Assembly (NCBI RefSeq): GCF_000347775.1
Contig: NZ_APAT01000024.1
Span: forward strand, 62,001 to 126,000
DNA: 64,000 nucleotides
Source of the DNA: Marinobacter santoriniensis NKSG1
Lineage (GTDB): Bacteria; Pseudomonadota; Gammaproteobacteria; Pseudomonadales; Oleiphilaceae
Reading direction: 5' to 3'
The notes beneath the pieces are model-generated. The model did no database searches. It was not told the DNA's origin and saw nothing but the letters and a program-made list of their open reading frames with translations. Positions 8,493-18,060 of this stretch are shown here, in pieces (position 1 is the first letter of the stretch; every line of letters begins with the position of its first letter). Both the position numbers and the translations under genes were made by a program.

Positions 8493-8522
8493 CGGGCGTC
8501 AAAGGCCTGGTGTACGAACTAG

Positions 8523-9665
<1,143 letters not shown>

Positions 9666-9684
9666 CCGGTTTTCCAGCCTGACG

Positions 9685-9722
9685 CTCAAACTGACCGACG
9701 TTTACCGGTCGGTCAGTTTGAG
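9685..9722. repeat. 15-bp perfect inverted repeat between adhC and the motor operon
   Basis: CTCAAACTGACCGAC at 9685-9699 is exactly complementary to 9708-9722, with an 8-base loop. The right arm is the last coding part (LKLTD) of the OmpA-like gene and the loop holds its stop codon. Both convergent transcripts would end in a long stem, but neither has a T run. It may be a Rho-type or stabilising 3' hairpin. Confidence 0.6.
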
Positions 9723-10748
9723 TTCGATCCGCCGGTTCTTCTGCAGGGCTTCCGGTGAGGTGCCTTCGGCGACCGGGAAGAATTCACCGAAGCCGGCGGC
9801 CACCATGCGTTTTTCAGGCACACCCTGCGCCGCCAGGTAGCGCACCACCGCGACCGCTCGCGCCGTCGACAGTTCCCAGTTCGACGGGAATTTCGGCGTG
9901 TTGATCGGAATGATGTCCGTGTGGCCATCTACCCGCAGGATCCAGTCCACGTCGTCCGGGATCTTGCCCACTACATCCAGGAGCACGCCTGCGAGCTTGT
10001 CCAGTTCTCGCTTGCCATCGGCACCCAGATCCGCCGATCCGGAGGCGAACAGTAACTCCGAGGGCAGCAGGAACCGGTCCCCGACCACCCGGATATTGTC
10101 ATTGCCGGCAAGGATATTTCGCAGTCGGGCAAAGAATTCGGACTGGTATTGTTCCAGCTGATTGACCCGTTCGGCGAGCAGGGTGTTGAGCCGCTGGCTG
10201 ACTTTGTTCAGTTCCGATTCCTTCTCCGCCGTCAGATTCTTCTGGAGTTTCAGTGCCGCGGCAATCTTTCTCAGTTGTCCCTGAAGAGACGCGATCTGGT
10301 TCGACAGACGGAGGATCATTGCTTGCTGGCTGGCGGACATCTGGTCCTTGTCCTTCAACGTCTGTTCCATGCCAGCCAGTCGCTCCGACTGGGCGTCGGC
10401 CGTGGCCGTCTGCTGCATGAGCTGCTCTCGTGTCGATTCGAGCTGCCCCACCAGTTCGTCATTGCGGGCCAGACTGTCGCTGTATTGGTTCTGGAGTGAC
10501 GCCATCTGATCTTCCATGGCCGCCGTCTTGTCCTTCTCCAGTCCCAGCAGTTCCGAGAGTTGGTCGAGGCGGGCATTCAGTCGAACCAGCTGGGAATTCC
10601 GATCAGACAGGGTCTGAGACAGGTACAGCTGGCTGACCACATAGACCATCAGCACGAAAATCACCAGCATCAGCAGGGCGGACAGGGCATCGACGTAGCC
10701 GGGCCAGACGTTGGTTGAGCTTCGGGAGCGCCGCCGGGAACCGATCAT
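9702..10748 (-). CDS. OmpA-like, coiled-coil motor B subunit (non-flagellar MotB-like)
   Basis: This 348-residue protein is predicted to pair with the MotA/ExbB-like protein encoded just upstream. It has a basic N-terminus and one membrane helix whose start carries an aspartate (GYVDALSALLMLVIFVLMV, Asp20), like the ion-binding Asp of MotB. A long periplasmic coiled coil follows at about residues 45-200, with Gln/Leu/Glu-rich heptads. The C-terminus is an OmpA-like peptidoglycan-binding domain (LRVDGHTDIIP, NWELSTARAVAVV). The start overlaps the upstream gene by four bases (ATGA). The long coiled coil distinguishes it from flagellar PomB. Its cellular role is unknown. Confidence 0.85.
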   Translation of the reverse strand: MIGSRRRSRSSTNVWPGYVDALSALLMLVIFVLMVYVVSQLYLSQTLSDRNSQLVRLNARLDQLSELLGLEKDKTAAMEDQMASLQNQYSDSLARNDELVGQLESTREQLMQQTATADAQSERLAGMEQTLKDKDQMSASQQAMILRLSNQIASLQGQLRKIAAALKLQKNLTAEKESELNKVSQRLNTLLAERVNQLEQYQSEFFARLRNILAGNDNIRVVGDRFLLPSELLFASGSADLGADGKRELDKLAGVLLDVVGKIPDDVDWILRVDGHTDIIPINTPKFPSNWELSTARAVAVVRYLAAQGVPEKRMVAAGFGEFFPVAEGTSPEALQKNRRIELKLTDR

Positions 10749-11473
10749 GACAGGTCTTTCTCGTCATCGACCCGGTCCACCAGGTTGGTGACCCCGGTCA
10801 GCCATTCCTCCAGGCCGTCGTAGAAGCGGTTCTGGGCGTGTCCTGCCTGGATATCCAGAAAGCCGAGGATCAGTGAGCCTCCAAGGCCGAGCAGGGAGGA
10901 ACTGAACGCCGTACCCATACCCTGCAGCGGTGTCAGCAACCCCGCTTGAAGGTCGCCAAAGACCTTGCCGAAGTCTTCCTGGCTCATGTCCAGCCCGGCG
11001 ATCACGTCGCCCACGGCGTTGATGGTTCCCAGCAGCCCCCAGAAGGTCCCGAGAAGCCCCAGGAACACCAGCAGGTTAATGAAATACCGGGTGATTTCCC
11101 GTTGTTCGTCCATCCGGGAATGGATGCCGTCCAGTACCGTCCGCAGTGACATCGTGGACAGGGTGAAACGATCCCGCTTGGCCTCTTCCCCCAGTTGCCG
11201 GGCCAGGGGCTTGAGCAGCCGGGGCTCCTGCAGGACGGACAGTCCCGAATGACCGGTGCGGAACTGGGCGATCCAGCGGAGCTCCGGAAACAGGACGAAT
11301 ACCTGCCGATAGGTGAGGCCGATCCCGATGATCAGTACCCCGACAATCAGCAGATTGAACACCCAGTTGGCCATGAACGCGGTGATCAGTGGTTTGTGGA
11401 TGAGTGCGCCAACGATGATCACAACACCGAGAAACAGCGTCATCCAGAACAGCGTGTGTTTGGGATTGCTCAT
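10745..11473 (-). CDS. MotA/TolQ/ExbB-family ion-channel subunit
   Basis: This is a predicted four-helix inner-membrane protein of 242 residues, of the MotA/TolQ/ExbB superfamily. Two N-terminal helices (FWMTLFLGVVIIVGALI and a second ending GIGLTY), a cytoplasmic segment and the paired helices 3-4 (LVFLGLLGTFWGLLGTINAV and FSSSLLGLGGSLILGFL) give the channel core. I chose the ATG at 11473 over an earlier TTG at 11485 because the TTG abuts the AAAAGG ribosome site. It overlaps the OmpA-like gene by four bases, so the two form one unit. Superfamily members are 5:2 rotary machines driven by ion flow. No flagellar, Ton, Tol or defence genes lie beside it. Confidence 0.85.
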   Translation of the reverse strand: MSNPKHTLFWMTLFLGVVIIVGALIHKPLITAFMANWVFNLLIVGVLIIGIGLTYRQVFVLFPELRWIAQFRTGHSGLSVLQEPRLLKPLARQLGEEAKRDRFTLSTMSLRTVLDGIHSRMDEQREITRYFINLLVFLGLLGTFWGLLGTINAVGDVIAGLDMSQEDFGKVFGDLQAGLLTPLQGMGTAFSSSLLGLGGSLILGFLDIQAGHAQNRFYDGLEEWLTGVTNLVDRVDDEKDLS

Positions 11474-11657
11474 GAGTGCGGCCAACCTTTTGAGAGATTC
11501 TCCAAAACGTTAGCACAGAGTGACCGTTTATGATGTGACAGTCGCGAATGGGCAGGGCTGTCTTTCCGGATTCGGATCGATAGTATAGTGCCAGATGCGC
11601 CGACCTCGTGTAGGCGGCCTTGAGACTCGAGAATCCAGTAACGGTGAGTGATGCCAC

Positions 11658-12133
11658 ATGCCTGAATCCAGCGATATGCCCTTTCGTTTCCGATTTCGCG
11701 TGCGCTACGGCGAGTGCGATGCCCAGAGCGTTGTGTTCAATGCGCGGTACGCTGATTTCGTTGATATCTCCGTCAATGAGTATATCCGGGTGCTGTTCGG
11801 GGATTACCAGAATCTTCTGGACCAGGATCTGGATATTCAGGTGGTGAGTCTGACCATCAACTGGAAGGCGCCGGCGCGGTTTGATGACGTACTCGAGGCC
11901 CGGATTCGGACCGGCCGGATTGGCCGTACGTCCTTCACGCTTCATCTGGAGTTTTATCGGTTTGCAGACGGGCAGTTCATTGCAGATGCCGACATCACTG
12001 ACGTGATGATACGGCCGTCGGTGATGGAAAAATCGCGATTCCCGATCGGATCCGGGCACTGCTTGAAGCCGGGGCGCCGGGCGTGCTGCTCAGCCACGCC
12101 GGCGAGCAGCAGCCCGACTTCAGGGCCGGGTAA
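11658..12133 (+). pseudogene. Acyl-CoA thioesterase (YbgC/4HBT family) with a C-terminal frameshift
   Basis: The N-terminal 120 residues are a clear hotdog-fold thioesterase: RVRYGECDAQSVVFNARY contains the catalytic Asp region of the 4-hydroxybenzoyl-CoA thioesterase family, followed by WKAPARFDDVLE. After VMEK the reading frame continues into a proline/arginine-rich tail ending at 12230 that does not resemble the family. In the -1 frame after the A5 run at 12028-12032, the sequence instead reads IPDRIRALLEAGAPG and stops at 12133, just before the convergent DJ-1 gene. One missing A would restore a normal protein of about 158 residues. This is either a real frameshift or an assembly error, and activity could survive because the core fold is intact. 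Confidence 0.75.
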
Positions 12134-12159
12134 CCCGGTTACCCTTTCCCGGGTCGCCT

Positions 12160-12843
12160 TCAGCTTTCCTGCAAGGCCTGCAGCACGGCTTTGGCGGCAC
12201 CTTCGGAGGACGCCGGGTTCTGGCCGGTAATCAGCTTGCCGTCCACGACAATGTGCGGGGCCCAATCGTCTCCGCGGGTGTATTCCCCTGCGTTTTCCTT
12301 GAGCATGTCCTCAACCAGGAACGGCACGATGTTGGTCAGCTGGACGGCCTCTTCCTCGGTGTTGGTGAAGCCGGTGACGGTGCGACCGCCCACGATGTTC
12401 TGATCCGGCTTGATGAACACCTTCTTGAAAACGGCCGGTGCGTGACAGACGGCGCCGATCACCTTGTCCTGTTCGTAAGCGGTCTTGATCAGGGCAACGG
12501 AGTGGTCGTCATTGGCCAGGTCCCAGAGCGGTCCGTGACCCCCCGGATAGAAGATGGCATCGAAGTCGTTCATGTCGACATCGCCCAGCTTCTTGGTGCT
12601 GGCGAGCATCTCCTTGGCGTGCCCGTCGTCCATGAAGCGGCGGGTGGTGTCGGTGAGGGCGCCTTCCGCCTCACTGTTCGGGTCAACCGGGGGCTGGCCA
12701 CCCTTTGGGGATGCGATTGTGATATCGGCCCCGGCATCCTTGAATACGTAGAAAGGAGCAGTGAATTCTTCCAGCCAGAAACCGGTCTTGTGGCCGGTAT
12801 CGCCCATTTGGTCGTGGGATGTCAGAACCATCAGTATTTTCAT
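12160..12843 (-). CDS. DJ-1/PfpI superfamily protein (class I glutamine amidotransferase-like)
   Basis: This 227-residue protein belongs to the DJ-1/PfpI superfamily, in the larger Hsp31-like branch (GHKTGFWLEEF near residue 17-27, PKGGQPPVDP). The nucleophile elbow is VIGAVCHAPA, with Cys133 and adjacent His134. FYPGGHGPLWDL supplies the oxyanion region. Related proteins act as glyoxalase III or protein/nucleotide deglycases protecting against reactive carbonyls, or as chaperones. The exact activity here is not determined. It is a single gene, convergent with the broken thioesterase. Confidence 0.9.
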   Translation of the reverse strand: MKILMVLTSHDQMGDTGHKTGFWLEEFTAPFYVFKDAGADITIASPKGGQPPVDPNSEAEGALTDTTRRFMDDGHAKEMLASTKKLGDVDMNDFDAIFYPGGHGPLWDLANDDHSVALIKTAYEQDKVIGAVCHAPAVFKKVFIKPDQNIVGGRTVTGFTNTEEEAVQLTNIVPFLVEDMLKENAGEYTRGDDWAPHIVVDGKLITGQNPASSEGAAKAVLQALQES

Positions 12844-13042
12844 GTCAGGTTTGCTCCGTTCGTTTGAAGATCGTTGGATATTGGATCCGGTACACAGGGG
12901 AGATGGATCCGTGCCGGATGGAATTCAACCATGGTTACGAAAATCGTCGGGCGGCGGATTTGACGGAAATGTCTATAATGACGGGATATCCGGACGACGG
13001 AGGTTCGGTACCGCACATTCATTCGTTCAGGGACAGGCCTGT

Positions 13043-13795
13043 ATGCGGACGGTTTACTTCTCGCTTCTTTTGCTGCTGTCGGTGCCCTGCGCAGCCCAGC
13101 AGGGTACCGAAACGGTGCCACCGTTAACCGTTACGGTTGGCGTCAATAATGCACCCCCCTATCGGATCATCGAGCCCGGCCGGGCCACCGGTCTCTACGT
13201 CGACATATTCAAGGAAGTGGCCCGGTTGCTGGGGTGGCGGGTCCGGTTCCGGGAGGCGCCTTTCCGGCGGGTTCTGCTCATGATGGAACAGGGCGAGGTG
13301 GATATCATGCTGGGCCCCCTGAAGACCCCGGAGCGGGAAAAGAAACTGGCGTATATTGCCCCGGCCTTCCCGCCGGAGCGCCGGCTGTTTTTTTACCTCA
13401 ATGCTGACAACCGCATCAGCCGTTACTCTGACCTGTACGGTAAACGTATTGGTGTGCTGGAGGGCGCAAGCTACTTCCACCGGTTTGATAAAGACGGTGA
13501 TCTGCTCAAAGAACCAGCCAAGCGCTACGAAAACCTGATGCTGATGATGCAGAGGGGACGGGTGGATGTGGTGATCGCACCGGAGCTGGTGGGCCGGTAT
13601 ACGATAAACAAGCTGGGACTGGACGCCCACATTTCTCCGTTTTTTGTTCCAGGGGAGCGCTCCTGGATTGCCGTGGCGAAAAACTCGCCGGCCCTTCGCT
13701 ATGCTGACGATATCCGGGCCGCATTGAAGCTGATGGATATGAAAGGGGAGCGGGAGTCGCTGCTTCTGAAATACCTCGGACAACCCCTTCCGTAA
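13043..13795 (+). CDS. Periplasmic solute-binding protein, SBP_bac_3 family
   Basis: This 250-residue protein has a Sec signal peptide (cleavage expected after PCAA, about residue 18). The mature domain has the bacterial family 3 binding-protein pattern: LTVTVGVNNAPPYRI, then GLYVDIFKEVARLLGWRVRF, then GEVDIMLGPLKTPERE. I start it at the ATG at 13043 because the signal peptide begins there. The longer frame upstream has no ribosome site and non-signal sequence. No permease or ATPase gene is adjacent. The typical amino-acid-binding arginine/aspartate pattern is incomplete, so the ligand is unknown and it may serve sensing. Confidence 0.83.
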   Translation: MRTVYFSLLLLLSVPCAAQQGTETVPPLTVTVGVNNAPPYRIIEPGRATGLYVDIFKEVARLLGWRVRFREAPFRRVLLMMEQGEVDIMLGPLKTPEREKKLAYIAPAFPPERRLFFYLNADNRISRYSDLYGKRIGVLEGASYFHRFDKDGDLLKEPAKRYENLMLMMQRGRVDVVIAPELVGRYTINKLGLDAHISPFFVPGERSWIAVAKNSPALRYADDIRAALKLMDMKGERESLLLKYLGQPLP

Positions 13796-13905
13796 GGCTA
13801 TTATCGCGCGCCCCTGTCCGGTATTTTTTCGTGGTGCTGAGCAAGCTAACCGGATAGACTCGTCTCCACTATCCGTCAAACGAAGACTCAGGAGACGATC
13901 CCGAC

Positions 13906-14331
13906 ATGGCAATCTGGACCCGCGAACCCAATCTTGAGCAGCTGGCCAAAAACAGCCGTAATACCGCCGTTGAGCATTTGGGCATTGAATACCTTGAAAT
14001 CGGAGACGATTACGTCAAGGGACGTATGCCGGTCGATGAGCGCACCGTGCAACCGTTCGGTATTCTCCACGGTGGCGCATCGGTCTTGTTGGCCGAGACG
14101 CTCGGCAGCATGGCCGCGAACTGCTGTCTCAGGGATCCTGAAACCGTCGCGGTGGGTCTGGATATCAACGCTAACCATATCCGGCCTGTGAGCAAGGGCT
14201 GGGTCTATGGCACGGCAAAGGCCTTGCACATTGGCGGGGCTACCCAGGTCTGGGAAATTCGCCTGGAAAACGAGGAAGGCAAAACCACCTGTATTTCCCG
14301 GCTCACCATGGCGGTAACCCGGCGGGCCTGA
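13906..14331 (+). CDS. Hotdog-fold thioesterase, MenI/YdiI-PaaI type
   Basis: This 141-residue protein has the PaaI/YdiI hotdog signature: GRMPVDERTVQPFGILHGGASVLLAETLGS, where HGG precedes the helix bearing the catalytic Glu of the AETLGS segment. It probably hydrolyses aromatic or acyl-CoA thioesters. E. coli relatives act on 1,4-dihydroxy-2-naphthoyl-CoA (MenI) or on the 2,3-dihydroxybenzoyl carrier (EntH). No menaquinone or siderophore genes are nearby, so the true substrate is open. A CAGGAGA ribosome site precedes the ATG. It stops one base before the convergent diguanylate cyclase gene. Confidence 0.88.
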   Translation: MAIWTREPNLEQLAKNSRNTAVEHLGIEYLEIGDDYVKGRMPVDERTVQPFGILHGGASVLLAETLGSMAANCCLRDPETVAVGLDINANHIRPVSKGWVYGTAKALHIGGATQVWEIRLENEEGKTTCISRLTMAVTRRA

Positions 14332-14332
14332 T

Positions 14333-15304
14333 TCAGGCCTGTCCCGACCCCGGCTCGCTATAGACCGTGATCCGGTTTCGACCACCGGTCTTGGATTCGT
14401 ACATGGCCTCGTCGGCGCGAGCCAGCAGTGGTTCCAGGCGCGTGTCCGCATCGGACATCATAGCCAGTCCAAAGCTGGCCGTGGGCGCAATTTTCACATT
14501 TCGAAATGGAATGCCGTTGCTCCGGATCAGAAGCAGCAAGCGTTCAGCCATCTCGCGCGCCTCTCCTGGCGTCGAATTGGTCAGCAGGATGGCAAACTCT
14601 TCCCCACCAATACGCGCGGCGATGTCAGCTTCGCGAACCTTTGCCTTCAGCAGCTCGCCCACACGCCTGAGGACCTCATCGCCGGCTTCATGGCCGTGGG
14701 TATCGTTGATGACCTTGAAGTGATCGAGGTCGAACATCACTGCCGCCAGGGAGGTTTTGTTGCGGCGCGCCTGCTTCAGTGCCTGCATGCCGAACTCGAA
14801 GAACGCGCGTCGGTTGTGAAGTCCGGTCAGTTCGTCTTCCAGCGCTGCCGCACGGGCCTTTTCGTGGGCGGCCTTGAGGGCCAGTTCCATTTGCTTGCGG
14901 TCGGTGATGTCGGTCGCAATTTCCATGCGGACCAGGCGTCCATCGGTCCAGCGGATTGCCCGATCACGACACTGGTACCAGCGCTGATCCACCTGATTCT
15001 GGAATTCCCAGATGTAGGGCGGAGTGGGATTGCCTTTGCTATCGATCAGCAGGTGATTGGTGCAGAAGGTACACGGCCCGTCGCTCTCCTGAAGCACCTG
15101 CCAGCAACGGCGCCCCTCGAATTGTCCCCAGTTTCGGCGCCCGTAGGCATTCATGTAGAGCAGTTCGTGGGTCTCGAAATCGGAGACATACACCAGTGCG
15201 TCCAGGTTATCGAGTACGGCCTGCAGTCCCTGGGGGCTGGAAAGAAGCGGTTGGTCGTCCGGAGAATCCGAGGCAATGTTGGTGGACGGCTCGGAGGCTT
15301 TCAT
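14333..15304 (-). CDS. PAS-GGDEF diguanylate cyclase
   Basis: This 323-residue soluble protein has an N-terminal PAS domain (about residues 25-140) with a CxxC motif, PCTFCTN at 78-83, and a C-terminal GGDEF domain. The active-site motif is intact as GGEEF (233-237). An RxxD inhibitory site is present five residues before it (Arg224-Asp227), so it should make cyclic di-GMP and be subject to product inhibition. I take the ATG at 15304. The upstream extension contains no conserved sequence. The two cysteines may hold a metal or redox sensor, which is inference. Confidence 0.9.
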   Translation of the reverse strand: MKASEPSTNIASDSPDDQPLLSSPQGLQAVLDNLDALVYVSDFETHELLYMNAYGRRNWGQFEGRRCWQVLQESDGPCTFCTNHLLIDSKGNPTPPYIWEFQNQVDQRWYQCRDRAIRWTDGRLVRMEIATDITDRKQMELALKAAHEKARAAALEDELTGLHNRRAFFEFGMQALKQARRNKTSLAAVMFDLDHFKVINDTHGHEAGDEVLRRVGELLKAKVREADIAARIGGEEFAILLTNSTPGEAREMAERLLLLIRSNGIPFRNVKIAPTASFGLAMMSDADTRLEPLLARADEAMYESKTGGRNRITVYSEPGSGQA

Positions 15305-15389
15305 GGCAATCCAGAAGGTGTGGGGGTATTTGGGACCGCAGTATAGCAGTGGACTTTGGAGAAAGCTGCATTCTGCAATCATAGCCCGT

Positions 15390-16121
15390 TCAGAGGTAGA
15401 TCAGCCCTCGAATCAGGGCCGCGAGGCCAGCAACTCCGGCAATGCCGAGGATAACCGGGCGCAACCCGTCGAAGGGCAGCCTGTTGACCAGCTTTCCGGA
15501 TAGCCAGAAGCCGGTCAGAACCCCCGGAAATGTCGCAATGAACAGGGCTGCCTGTGAGCGGCCGAGGTAGCCGGAGAGGGCAAGGGTCATCAGGCTGAAC
15601 ACGCTGGCAACCAGGAAGAACGCCGACATGTTGGCACGAACCAGCGGTCCCTTTTCATTCTGATAGATCAGTGCAATCGGTGGGCCGCCCACCGCGGTGA
15701 TGGTGCCCATGTACGTAGAGGCAGCGCCGGCGATCATGCTGTTTCGGGCATTCAAACGGGGCTTGAGACCAACCACGCTGAGACCAACGCCCAGAAGGAT
15801 CAGAGCACCGAACATCAGTTCGAAGCCTTTGGGCGAAATCAGGGTCAGGGTGACCCCGGCCAGCAGCACGCCAATAAACCCGCCGCCAATGGCAAAGCGA
15901 ACCTGGCGGATTTCCACGGACCCCCGATTGCGGATCAGCATCAGGATGGTCAGCAGGGTCGCGTTCAGAATCAATGGCGCCGGCAACAATATCGGACTGA
16001 TCAGGAATAACAGCGGTGCCGAGAGTGTACCTATGCCGTAACCGGCCACACCCTGGAGACAGGCTCCCGCCAGAAGCGCCAGGTTGGCAAGAATGATCTG
16101 CAACCAAGAGATATCAAACAC
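15390..16121 (-). CDS. TauE/SafE-family permease
   Basis: This 243-residue integral membrane protein has about eight predicted helices and belongs to the TauE/SafE (DUF81) family of anion exporters, linked to sulfite, sulfoacetate or other organosulfur anions. Family features are the glycine-rich first helix (GACLQGVAGYGIGTLSAPLLFLI) and the repeated glycine-rich helix in the second half (YMGTITAVGGPPIALIYQNE). It stands alone 86 bases upstream of the diguanylate cyclase on the same strand. The transported anion cannot be told from sequence. Confidence 0.88.
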   Translation of the reverse strand: MFDISWLQIILANLALLAGACLQGVAGYGIGTLSAPLLFLISPILLPAPLILNATLLTILMLIRNRGSVEIRQVRFAIGGGFIGVLLAGVTLTLISPKGFELMFGALILLGVGLSVVGLKPRLNARNSMIAGAASTYMGTITAVGGPPIALIYQNEKGPLVRANMSAFFLVASVFSLMTLALSGYLGRSQAALFIATFPGVLTGFWLSGKLVNRLPFDGLRPVILGIAGVAGLAALIRGLIYL

Positions 16122-16218
16122 GGTCTGTCTGTCCCCATTGAACGCCGTGGTCGGTTCCCGACGCTGAAGTTGGTAAACTGGCGGTTAACACGCATGCTGA
16201 AGCTGAATCGGACACTCT

Positions 16219-16677
16219 ATGCCATCCGACGACCCAAAAGCCAACTGCCCCTGCGGTTCGGGCAAACCCTATGAGCAGTGCTGCCAACCGATGCATCTGG
16301 GTGATCCTGCGTCCACGCCAGAGGCGTTGATGCGTTCGCGTTTCGCGGCGTTTGTCCAGAAGCGACCGGAATACCTGCGGGCTACCTGGCACCCGGATAC
16401 CCGTCCGGTCACGCTCGACCTGGACGATTCTCCAGACTGGACGTCACTTCAGGTCATCAGCAGCGAAGAGCATGAGCGCCGGGGGCAGGTGCATTTTCGT
16501 GCCATTTACCGCGTGAGCGGCGAATGGGGCTATCTGGAGGAGGTGTCTGACTTCGTCAAGGAGGGCGGGCACTGGTACTACCTTTCCGGGGAGACCGGTG
16601 AAGGCGTCCTGAAACCCGGCCGCAACGAGCGGTGCCCGTGCGGCAGTGGTAAAAAGTACAAGGCCTGCTGTCTGTAA
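16219..16677 (+). CDS. YchJ-family protein with two SEC-C zinc motifs
   Basis: This 152-residue protein has a cysteine-rich SEC-C motif at each end: CPCGSGKPYEQCC near residues 11-23 and CPCGSGKKYKACC at the C-terminus. Between them is an NTF2-like domain with FAAFVQKRPEYLRATWHPDTRP. This is the YchJ/UPF0225 arrangement. SEC-C motifs bind zinc and in SecA contact SecB and ribosomes, but the role of YchJ proteins is not established. The gene is divergent from the TauE gene and convergent with the rhodanese gene. Confidence 0.93.
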   Translation: MPSDDPKANCPCGSGKPYEQCCQPMHLGDPASTPEALMRSRFAAFVQKRPEYLRATWHPDTRPVTLDLDDSPDWTSLQVISSEEHERRGQVHFRAIYRVSGEWGYLEEVSDFVKEGGHWYYLSGETGEGVLKPGRNERCPCGSGKKYKACCL

Positions 16678-16684
16678 TCCCGGT

Positions 16685-17065
16685 TTATTCGAACGCTGGC
16701 AATTGCGGTTCAACAATGTCTTTACCGGCGTCGACCCAGGCGTCGAATCCGCCCTCAATCGACTGCACGTTGCGGTATCCCATTGCCTTGAGTGATTGCG
16801 CGCTCAGGGCCGCGCGACCGGACGTCTTGCAGTAGAGCACGATTTTCATGTCCCGGTTTTCCAGGGACGGGTCATTGGAAAACTTGAATTCCAGCATGCC
16901 CCGGGAAATATTGACGGCGCCGGGAATGTGCCCGCTCCGGTATTCGTCCGGATCGCGTACATCCAGCAAAAGATCGGCTTGTCGGATCGCCTCGTCGGCC
17001 TTCTCCAGCGACACTTCCTGTATTTCTTTCCTGGCGTCTTCCACCAGATCGTGGGCACTCTTCAT
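16685..17065 (-). CDS. Single-domain rhodanese (sulfurtransferase)
   Basis: This 126-residue cytoplasmic protein contains a single rhodanese domain from about residue 25 to 120. LLLDVRDPDEYRSGHIPGAVNISRG is the typical N-terminal signature. The catalytic loop is Cys79 in YCKTSGR, a six-residue loop suited to sulfur transfer. The N-terminal 25 residues form a charged helix. There is no fused partner. The physiological acceptor is unknown. Confidence 0.92.
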   Translation of the reverse strand: MKSAHDLVEDARKEIQEVSLEKADEAIRQADLLLDVRDPDEYRSGHIPGAVNISRGMLEFKFSNDPSLENRDMKIVLYCKTSGRAALSAQSLKAMGYRNVQSIEGGFDAWVDAGKDIVEPQLPAFE

Positions 17066-17169
17066 CGGATTTCCTCCACCGGTTGGATCAGACCTTCAGG
17101 TTAGGACATTTGGCGAGCCTTCGTCATCCGGGCTGTGGTAAATTGACGCGCCTGGATAATGAGGAACCT

Positions 17170-18060
17170 ATGAAAGCGACCGGCAGCGAAGCAACCAGAG
17201 GCGTACTGTTTGGCCTGGCGGCCTACACCCTTTGGGGCAGTTTTCCACTGTATTTCTCCCTGTTCGAGGGCATCCCCGCCTACGAGGTCCTGATTCACCG
17301 GATCATCTGGTCCTGTCTGTTCCTCGCCATCGTCATCACATTACTGAAACGCTGGCAGCCGGTTCGCAACGCTCTTTGCCAGCCGCGCCGGCTGGGCTTT
17401 GTGCTTGCCTGCGCCGTTTTCATCGCCCTGAACTGGGGTGTCTATATTTATGCGGTCGAGACCCGGCATGTGCTCCAGGCGAGCCTGGGCTATTTCCTGA
17501 CGCCTCTGGTAAACGTGGCCATGGGGATGATTGTTCTCCGGGAAAGGATCTCCAGACTGCAAGGGCTGGCTGTCGTACTGGCGGCCCTGGCCATTCTCTA
17601 TCAGCTGTTCCTTCTTGGTGTCGTGCCCTGGATTACCCTGGTCCTGGCGTTCAGCTTCGGCAGTTACGGTCTGTTCCGGAAGAAGGTCGAACTGGATGGT
17701 CTGTCGGGCCTGTTCGTGGAAACCCTACTTCTGTTGCCCGTCGCTCTGATCGCCTGGGCCTGGCTGGGACATCAGGATTTGTCCCATTTCTCGCACAGCA
17801 CCGGTGGCCTTCTGTTGCTTCTGTCGTCCGGTGTGGTCACAGCGGTTCCTCTGCTGGCCTTTGCCGGCGCTGCCCGGCGTTTGCGACTGGCCACCGTCGG
17901 CTTTCTCATGTACATCAATCCGACGCTTCAGTTCCTGATCGCGAAGTTCGTTTTCGACGAGCCGCTGAGCCTGGCGAAGCTGATGAGCTTTGTCATGATC
18001 TGGATTGCTTTGGGGATCTATTCGTGGTCGGCGTGGAAAGAAAGAGGTATGTCACGATGA
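17170..18060 (+). CDS. rarD: RarD, EamA-family ten-helix transporter
   Basis: This 296-residue, ten-helix membrane protein of the drug/metabolite transporter superfamily matches RarD: GVLFGLAAYTLWGSFPLYFSL at the start, HRIIWSCLF in helix 2, LNWGVYIYAVE, and LGYFLTPLVNV. RarD proteins are annotated as chloramphenicol-sensitive proteins but their natural substrate is unknown. The ATG at 17170 is chosen because homology begins right there. Its stop codon overlaps the start of the DUF3565 gene in an ATGA junction, so the two are translationally coupled. Confidence 0.9.
   Translation: MKATGSEATRGVLFGLAAYTLWGSFPLYFSLFEGIPAYEVLIHRIIWSCLFLAIVITLLKRWQPVRNALCQPRRLGFVLACAVFIALNWGVYIYAVETRHVLQASLGYFLTPLVNVAMGMIVLRERISRLQGLAVVLAALAILYQLFLLGVVPWITLVLAFSFGSYGLFRKKVELDGLSGLFVETLLLLPVALIAWAWLGHQDLSHFSHSTGGLLLLLSSGVVTAVPLLAFAGAARRLRLATVGFLMYINPTLQFLIAKFVFDEPLSLAKLMSFVMIWIALGIYSWSAWKERGMSR

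Noticed and set aside
10745..11473. Zorya anti-phage defence (ZorAB-like motor)
   Set aside because: ZorA carries a long cytoplasmic tail and ZorB is short, whereas here the channel subunit is short and the coiled coil is on the periplasmic subunit. No ZorC, ZorD or ZorE genes are nearby.
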